Shown: piece after piece, positions 58,708 through 64,000 of the stretch
Layout: the number at the start of each line of letters is the position of its first letter
How positions within the stretch are numbered: the stretch's first letter is position 1
DNA from: Pseudomonas sp. A-1
Lineage (GTDB): Bacteria > Pseudomonadota > Gammaproteobacteria > Pseudomonadales > Pseudomonadaceae
DNA: 64,000 bases
Assembly (NCBI RefSeq): GCF_004801855.1
Contig: NZ_SSTC01000002.1
Coordinates: 1 to 64,000, forward strand
Direction of reading: 5' to 3'
The notes under the pieces: generated by a model
What the model was told of the DNA's origin: nothing
The model's input: the letters and a program-made list of their open reading frames with translations, nothing else
Database searches by the model: none
Position numbers and translations under genes: made by a program

Positions 58708-59132
58708 TGCGCCAGTACATCGGGACCAAAATCGTCAGTGCGCAGCCCATGACGCGCGCCGAGTACAACGCCTACCGCGGCTGGGAGCTGCCGGCCAACG
58801 AGGACGGCGCCGACGCCGGCTATCTGGTCGAGTACCACGACGGCGGCAAGCCCAACGACGACCGCCACGCCGGCTATATCAGCTGGTCGCCGGCCGAGCA
58901 GTTCGAGCGTGCCAACGTGGCCTTCGATGCCGCCGACGGCCAGGCGCCGCACCAGATCCGAGTGGTAGCCGAGCGCGCCGATCTGGACGCGCGAGCCGAG
59001 CGCCTGCGCAGCTTCATCATGGGCGACACCTTCGCCAGCCTGCCGCTGGATGAACAGCGCCGCTTGTATCGGCAGAACATGCTGATGGGCGAGCTGTCCA
59101 GCGTCCTCGGCGAGCGCATCGCCGCGTTCTGA
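58707..59132 (+). CDS. Phage protein of unknown function (141 aa)
   Basis: The N-terminal part is mixed, and the C-terminal part is a helical region (LDARAERLRSFIMGDTFASL, QNMLMGELSSVLGERI) like crAss001_48-type proteins. It precedes a terminator. Confidence 0.65.
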   Translation: MRQYIGTKIVSAQPMTRAEYNAYRGWELPANEDGADAGYLVEYHDGGKPNDDRHAGYISWSPAEQFERANVAFDAADGQAPHQIRVVAERADLDARAERLRSFIMGDTFASLPLDEQRRLYRQNMLMGELSSVLGERIAAF

Positions 59133-59158
59133 TCCTGACCGCGCCTTGGTCGCCCATT

Positions 59159-59184
59159 AGCCCGCCCCGTGCGGGCTTTTTTTC
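59159..59184 (+). terminator. Terminator before the terminase large subunit
   Basis: AGCCCGC and GCGGGCT flank a five-base loop and are followed by seven T residues, a strong intrinsic terminator. Confidence 0.88.
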
Positions 59185-59199
59185 GCCTGCGCGCAGGGC

Positions 59200-59228
59200 T
59201 TGCGCCGCCGCTCCAGTCACATAGCGTC
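59200..59228 (+). promoter_or_regulatory. Repeated late-region motif, copy 4
   Basis: TTG (59200), ten bases, then CCAGTCACATAGCGTC (59213-59228). It lies 16 bases after a terminator and 29 before the terminase start. Confidence 0.68.
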
Positions 59229-59257
59229 CGCCACATCGCAACGATTGTGGCCGCCCC

Positions 59258-60799
59258 GTGACCAACGCCGACATCCTGCTGCAGAAGCTGATCGAGGACG
59301 ACGAGCTCTACTGCTCGCGTAACCTCAAGATCCGCACGAAGGAAGGCAACATCGTCCCCTTCGAGTGGAACGACGCCCAGCGCCTGCTGCACGCCAAGCT
59401 CGAGGAGCAGCTGCAGCACTGTGGCTGGGTGCGGGCCCTGGTGCTCAAGGGCCGTCAGCAGGGCTGCTCGACCTACGTCGCGGCTCGTTTCTACAAGCGC
59501 ACCAGCATGCGCTTCGGCAAGCGGACGATGATCCTGACGCACCTGGACGCCGCCACGCAGAACCTGTTCGGGATGGCGAAGACCTACTACGAGCTGAGCG
59601 ATCCGGCGCTGCAGCCGGCGATCAAGGCCAACTCGGGTAACGAACTGTCGTTCGCCAAACTGCGCAGTGGCTACAAGGTGGCCACCGCGGGCTCGAAGAA
59701 CGCCGGGCGCTCCGACACCGTGCAGTACCTGCATGGCTCCGAGGTGGCGTTCTGGCCCAATGCCCAGCAGATCATGGCGGGGCTGGGCCAGACCGTGCCG
59801 CTGCTGCCGGGCAGCGAGATGATCCTCGAGACGACCGCCAACGGTCTGGGCAATCTGTTCCACAAGATGTGGACGCTGGCTGTCGCCGGTAAGTCCGACT
59901 TCATGCCGGTGTTCATCCCCTGGTTCGTGCAGCGCGAGTACCGCCGCGAGGTGCCTCCCGGCTTCGAGATGAGCGCCGAGGAGCAGGAGTACATGGCCAC
60001 CTTCGGGCTCGACCTCGAGCAGATGGCCTGGCGCCGCTCCAAGATCGACACCGACTTCACCGGCGACGAGGACTGGTTCAACCAGGAGTACCCGGCAACC
60101 CCCGACATGGCCTTCCTCAAGGTTGGCCACAAGCCGTTGATCAAGACCCTGCGGGTACAGCGCGCCCGCAAGCAGCGCATTGAGCACATGCAGCGTATCG
60201 GCGCCCATGTGGTCGGCCTTGACCCGGCCCGCGGCGGCGACACCTCGACTTTCATCCATCGCCAGGGCCGCGTGGCCTGGGGGCTGGAGCGCATCGACAT
60301 CGCAGACACCATGGCCGTCACCGGCCGCGCCGCGCGCCTGCTGCAGGACGACCGGACCATCCGGATGCTGTTTGTCGATATCGGCGGCTTGGGCGCCGGC
60401 ATCTACGACCGCCTGGTGGAGCTCGGCTTTGGTGAACGGGTGACCGCGGTCAACTTCGGCTCGAAGGCCACCGACGAGCGCAAGTACTTCAACAAGCGCG
60501 CCGAGATGTGGGGCGAGCTGGCCGAGTGGCTGCACGACGACATCACCCCCTGCATCCCCGACGACGACCAGCTGCACGGCGACCTGACCGCCGTCAGCGG
60601 CAACAAGTACAGCTCCAACGGCCAGCTGAAGCTCGAATCCAAGGAGAAGATCCGCGAGGAACTGGGGCGCTCACCGGACGACGGCGACGCCCTGGCGCTG
60701 ACCTTCGCCGAGCCGGTGGCGGCCGACGACACCTTCACCGAGGACTGGCGCACCAAGCTGCTGCGCAACCGGTCCCGCAAATCCGCGATGAGTGCCTGA
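59258..60799 (+). CDS. Terminase large subunit
   Basis: The 513-aa packaging motor has an ATPase half with ALVLKGRQQGCSTYVAARF and a nuclease half with VVGLDPARGGDTST, FVDIGGLGAGIYDRL and DDGDALALTF, which supply the RNase H-like acidic residues. It uses GTG at 59258. Confidence 0.9.
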   Translation: MTNADILLQKLIEDDELYCSRNLKIRTKEGNIVPFEWNDAQRLLHAKLEEQLQHCGWVRALVLKGRQQGCSTYVAARFYKRTSMRFGKRTMILTHLDAATQNLFGMAKTYYELSDPALQPAIKANSGNELSFAKLRSGYKVATAGSKNAGRSDTVQYLHGSEVAFWPNAQQIMAGLGQTVPLLPGSEMILETTANGLGNLFHKMWTLAVAGKSDFMPVFIPWFVQREYRREVPPGFEMSAEEQEYMATFGLDLEQMAWRRSKIDTDFTGDEDWFNQEYPATPDMAFLKVGHKPLIKTLRVQRARKQRIEHMQRIGAHVVGLDPARGGDTSTFIHRQGRVAWGLERIDIADTMAVTGRAARLLQDDRTIRMLFVDIGGLGAGIYDRLVELGFGERVTAVNFGSKATDERKYFNKRAEMWGELAEWLHDDITPCIPDDDQLHGDLTAVSGNKYSSNGQLKLESKEKIREELGRSPDDGDALALTFAEPVAADDTFTEDWRTKLLRNRSRKSAMSA

Positions 60800-60803
60800 C
60801 GAG

Positions 60804-62903
60804 ATGAGTCCGACCGCCGAAACCAACCGCACGGCCTACGAGAACTGGCAGCGCTACGAGTACGGGCGTATGCGTGGGCACCTGGACTACGTGAAGACCG
60901 CTCGCATCAACGAGGGCATGTACTTGGGCGGCGGCCTGCAGTGGAGCGCGGAAGATCTGCAGGCCCTGGCCGAGGCCGGCCGCCCGGCCTTCGAGTTCAA
61001 CCAGATCCTGCCGAAGATCAACGCCGCCCTCGGCTACCAGATCGCCAACCGCATGGACATCACCTTCCGCCCTCGCGGCGGGCAGGCCGATCAGGATCTG
61101 GCCAGCACCCTGTCCAAGCTGACCATGCAGATCGCCGACAACACCCAGCTGCACTGGAAGGAGTCGCAGGTCTTCGCCGACGGCCTGGTGCAGCAGCGCG
61201 GCTACTTCGACGTGCGGATCAGCTATGAGGACAGCCTGCTGGGCGAGGTGCACATCGACGCGCTCGACCCGCTGGACGTGATCCCCGACCCGGATGCCAA
61301 GAGCTACGACCCGGACAGCTGGGCCGACGTGATCGTGACCCGCTGGCTGACCCTCGACGAGATCGAGGCGCTGTACGGCACCGCCAAGCGCAACGAGGTG
61401 GACCAGACCAAGCCGGACGAGAGCGACTTCGGCGAGGACATGGGCGACGAGGCCCGCAACAAGTTCGGCGACAACAACAGCGGCTACAACGACCGCATGG
61501 GTGTGGCCACCCAGGCCGACGGCGAGCGGCGAGTGCGGGTGATCGATCGCCAGTTCTGGCGCATGGAGAAGGCCGAGGTGCTGATCACCCCGACCGGCGA
61601 CATCCGGGTGGTCGACAGCCTGAGCCCGGCTCGGGTCGCCGCCATGGAGGCCGCCGGCGCGATCCGCCAGAAGCGCCGTGTCCGCCGGGTGCGCTGGGTG
61701 GTCAGCACGCAGTGCGTGGTGCTGCACGATGACTGGTCGCCGTTCCAGCACTTCACGGTTGTGCCGTACTTCCCGTTTTTCCGCCGCGGCGTCACTCGCG
61801 GCTTGGTCGACAACGCCATCGGCCCGCAGCAGATGCTCAACAAGTCGCTGAGCCAGATGCTGCACATCATCAACACCACCGCCAACTCGGGCTGGATCAC
61901 CTGGGCGAACACCCTGGCCAACATGACCGAGGACGAACTGGAGGACCGTGGCGCCGAGACGGGGCTGCACATCAGCCTGAAGAAGGAGACTCCGACCGAG
62001 AAGATGCCGCGCAAGATCCAGCCGAACCAGGTACCGACCGGGCTGGACCGCATCATCGAGCGCTCCGCGGTGCTGCTGGAGCAGGCCACCGGCATCAACG
62101 ATGCCATGGTGGGCAACACCGGGCGCGAGGTTTCGGGCATCGCCATCCAGAGCCGCCAGCACGCCGCCCAGCAGCAGTTGGCCGTGCCGCTGGACAACCT
62201 GGCGCGCACCCGCAACCTGCTGGCCCGACGGATCCTCGACCTGATCCAGGGTTTCTACGATCAGCCGCGCATCGTCCGCATCGTCGAGACCGACGCCCGC
62301 GGCCGGGAGATGACCGAAGAGCTGGCGCTGAACTACCCGGCGGCCAACGGCCAGATCCTCAACGACCTGACCATCGGCGAGTACGACGTGGTGATCGCCG
62401 AGGTGCCGCTGCAGGTGACCTTCGAGAACAGCCAGTTCCTGCAGGCCATCGAGCTGGTCGACAAGGGCGCGCCGATCCCATGGCCGTTCGTGCTGCGCTA
62501 CTCGAACCTGGCCCACAAGCAGGAAATTATCGACGCGCTCGAGCAGCAGGCCCAGCAGCAGGCCGACCCGCTGGTCGAGGCCAAGGTGGCACTGACCCAG
62601 GCGCAGACGCAGAAGACCCTGGCCGAGAGCGTGAACAAGGCTGTCGAGTCGCAATACAGCGCGATGCAGGCGTCCGGGGTGATCGCCACCACTCCGGCGA
62701 CCGCGCCGCTGGCCGATGCGCTGCTCCGCTCGGCCGGCTACGTCGACCGCGACGCGGCGCCCATCGTGCCGGAGTACCAGGCCAACGTGCCGACCGCACC
62801 AGTGGCACCGGACGCACCGACCAATACCAATCCGTTGACCCCGGCCAACCCGGCCGTGGGCGTGGCTGCGGGTATCGAAACCCAGGCCATCGAACCTGTT
62901 TAA
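60804..62903 (+). CDS. Portal protein (P22 type)
   Basis: The 699-aa protein has the P22-portal pattern: a core with RPAFEFNQILPKINAALGYQ, a long barrel-like helix region, and REVSGIAIQSRQHAAQQQLA, then a Thr/Ala/Pro tail. It forms the DNA gate of the capsid vertex. ATG 60804 or GTG 60792 could start. Confidence 0.85.
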   Translation: MSPTAETNRTAYENWQRYEYGRMRGHLDYVKTARINEGMYLGGGLQWSAEDLQALAEAGRPAFEFNQILPKINAALGYQIANRMDITFRPRGGQADQDLASTLSKLTMQIADNTQLHWKESQVFADGLVQQRGYFDVRISYEDSLLGEVHIDALDPLDVIPDPDAKSYDPDSWADVIVTRWLTLDEIEALYGTAKRNEVDQTKPDESDFGEDMGDEARNKFGDNNSGYNDRMGVATQADGERRVRVIDRQFWRMEKAEVLITPTGDIRVVDSLSPARVAAMEAAGAIRQKRRVRRVRWVVSTQCVVLHDDWSPFQHFTVVPYFPFFRRGVTRGLVDNAIGPQQMLNKSLSQMLHIINTTANSGWITWANTLANMTEDELEDRGAETGLHISLKKETPTEKMPRKIQPNQVPTGLDRIIERSAVLLEQATGINDAMVGNTGREVSGIAIQSRQHAAQQQLAVPLDNLARTRNLLARRILDLIQGFYDQPRIVRIVETDARGREMTEELALNYPAANGQILNDLTIGEYDVVIAEVPLQVTFENSQFLQAIELVDKGAPIPWPFVLRYSNLAHKQEIIDALEQQAQQQADPLVEAKVALTQAQTQKTLAESVNKAVESQYSAMQASGVIATTPATAPLADALLRSAGYVDRDAAPIVPEYQANVPTAPVAPDAPTNTNPLTPANPAVGVAAGIETQAIEPV

Positions 62904-62919
62904 ACCCAAGGGGGCTCCC

Positions 62920-63822
62920 ATGCGCGACAACGACGACAACCTGGACACCGAACTGGACACCGATCTGCTGGACCGCGGCGATGAGGTCGGCGACCTGCCG
63001 CCGGAGGAAGACGAGCTGCCGCTGGACGACGAGGAGCGTGAAGAGAACGAGGGGGATGCAGCTGCGGAGGAAGAGCCGGCGCCGGCCAAGGGCAGCCGCA
63101 CCGTGCCGCATGCGCGCTTCAACGAGGTCAACGAGCAGCTGAAGCAGGAGCGTGCCGCCCGCCTGCAGCTGGAGGAGGAGCTGGCCCGCGCCCGCGGCGC
63201 CCAGCAGACCCAGCCGTCGGCTGCTGAGCAGAAGCCGCAGGAGAAACCGACCGAATTCGACTTCAAGGCTGCCCGCAAGCAGCTGCGCGAGGCGATCTAC
63301 GAGGGCGATGATGCCAAGGCCGAGCAGCTCGAGGAGGAGATCGAGCGGCAGACCGAGCTGCGCCAGACCCGCATCGCCGAGCAGCGCGCCCAGGAGCTAC
63401 TCGAGCAGCGCACCCGCGAGCAGCAGCAGAAGGCGATCAAGAACGAGGTGGAGACCGCCGTGGCGGCGGCCTATGCGAGCTACCCGTTCCTCGATGCCGC
63501 TGGCGAGCAGGCCAACCAGGACGCCATCGACGAGGTGATAGCGCTGCGGGATCTTTATATTTCCCGCGGCAAGTCGCCGGCTCAGGCCATCGCCGATGCC
63601 GTGGCCAAGGTCGGCCCGCGCTACGCTGAAGCCCCTGCTGCCAAGCCGGACGGCAAGGCGACCATCGAGCAGAACCTGGAACGCGAGCGGCGCATCCCGC
63701 CGACGATGCCCGGGGTCGGCGAGCGTGCCCGCAAGATCGACTACGCCAATCTCAGCGAGGACGAATTCGAGAGGCTGCCCGAGGCCGAGAAGCGCAAGGC
63801 TCGCGGCGATTTCGTGGGTTGA
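62920..63822 (+). CDS. Probable capsid scaffolding protein
   Basis: The 300-aa protein is very acidic and helical with a coiled coil (about 65-170) and lies directly after the portal and before the expected major capsid gene, as scaffolds do in P22-like phages. A basic Lys/Arg C-terminus (LPEAEKRKARGDF) fits capsid binding. The assignment is positional. Confidence 0.65.
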   Translation: MRDNDDNLDTELDTDLLDRGDEVGDLPPEEDELPLDDEEREENEGDAAAEEEPAPAKGSRTVPHARFNEVNEQLKQERAARLQLEEELARARGAQQTQPSAAEQKPQEKPTEFDFKAARKQLREAIYEGDDAKAEQLEEEIERQTELRQTRIAEQRAQELLEQRTREQQQKAIKNEVETAVAAAYASYPFLDAAGEQANQDAIDEVIALRDLYISRGKSPAQAIADAVAKVGPRYAEAPAAKPDGKATIEQNLERERRIPPTMPGVGERARKIDYANLSEDEFERLPEAEKRKARGDFVG

Positions 63823-63847
63823 CGGCCCATTCCAGTCACATAGCGTT
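63819..63847 (+). promoter_or_regulatory. Repeated late-region motif, copy 5
   Basis: TTG (63819), ten bases, then CCAGTCACATAGCGTT (63832-63847), just past the scaffold stop in an interval without a gene up to the window edge. Confidence 0.65.
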
Positions 63848-63877
63848 CGCCCCGTAGCTTCCTCAGCTGCATGACCG

Positions 63878-63934
63878 CCGGCCTTCGGGCCGGTGCGTCA
63901 CCGGGCTTCGGCCCTCGCTCACCGAGTCACGGTG
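63878..63934 (+). other. Cluster of three hairpins, two with UUCG loops
   Basis: CCGGCC-TTCG-GGCCGG (63878-63893), GGGC-TTCG-GCCC (63903-63914) and CACCG-AGTCA-CGGTG (63920-63934) follow the fifth motif copy with no open frame between them. cUUCGg loops are very stable RNA folds, so a structured leader or processed RNA is likely. Confidence 0.5.
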
Positions 63935-64000
63935 TCCTCGCCTGCAGGGCGTAAAGCTGCGCCGGCCCCGAGAGCCTGAATCTCGTCTTCGCCTGGGTGG

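Larger units (their letters stand above)
35700..64000. mobile_element. P22-like prophage integrated at tRNA-Ser (left and central part)
   Basis: Integrase, recombination genes, repressor/Cro, replication, lysis, terminase and portal follow in order to the window end. The right end, capsid and tail genes are not included. A P22-type portal and a lysis cassette placed before terminase suggest a podovirus-like module order. Codon use and GC are close to the host except for the membrane protein at 38183. Confidence 0.93.

Noticed and set aside
1-64000. CRISPR arrays and rRNA genes
   Set aside because: No regularly spaced repeats of suitable length and no rRNA-like sequence were seen.

Overview
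The window is GC-rich DNA most consistent with a Pseudomonas or close relative. The evidence is the tusDCB-tusE-ybiB block, a yhiI-rbbA-yhhJ-type export operon, a PHA synthase with phasin, and two small regulators that resemble the Pseudomonas RsmF/RsmN type. No species call is possible from the sequence alone.

Region 1 (1-2.4 kb) is a broken IS3-family element. Its transposase orfB is split by a complete group II intron with its own reverse transcriptase/maturase; the exons rejoin in frame, but the 3' part of the IS is missing. Region 2 (2.5-35.5 kb) is chromosomal: a PEGLP-type P-type ATPase, a TauE/SafE permease, a nitroreductase, a secreted agarase-like glycoside hydrolase, a large membrane protein, the decayed C-terminus of a Cys/Met PLP enzyme, a stripped-down sigma-54 activator homologue, an RBBP9/YdeN hydrolase, a patatin, an orphan TRAP binding protein, small genes (one behind a LexA box), phaC-phasin, the HlyD-RbbA-YhhJ-TolC export operon, a YoaK/DUF1275 protein, an ornithine/lysine-type decarboxylase, a 2H phosphoesterase, a SWIM-SNF2 helicase, ybiB, the tRNA-thiolation relay tusDCBE and a Bax-inhibitor-1-like protein.

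Region 3 (35.6 kb to the window end) is the left and central part of a temperate phage integrated at a tRNA-Ser(UGA) gene. The leftward block holds integrase, small genes, a cytosine and an adenine methyltransferase, an SMC-like ATPase, a RecT recombinase with a PD-(D/E)XK nuclease, and a near-canonical CsrA. The immunity region has an S24-type repressor facing a Cro-like gene, with three operator-like sites between them and two more over a strong leftward promoter about 3.5 kb away, a lambda-like OR/OL layout. Rightward are primosome-like replication genes, RusA, a holin-lysozyme-Rz/Rz1 cassette, terminase, a P22-type portal and a probable scaffold, which indicates a P22-like podovirus module order.

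Three points stand out. (i) The prophage encodes three CsrA-family proteins: one canonical copy in the leftward early block and two RsmF/RsmN-like copies (with an inserted segment) directly downstream of the repressor and a secreted nuclease. This suggests different Csr-family regulators in lytic and lysogenic states. (ii) A bipartite sequence, TTG-N10-CCAGTCACATAGC, occurs five times in the late region with invariant spacing, always just ahead of a gene or in a gene-free gap and twice right after a terminator; it looks like a phage-specific promoter or control element. (iii) LexA boxes (CTGT-N8-ACAG) lie upstream of one chromosomal and one prophage gene.
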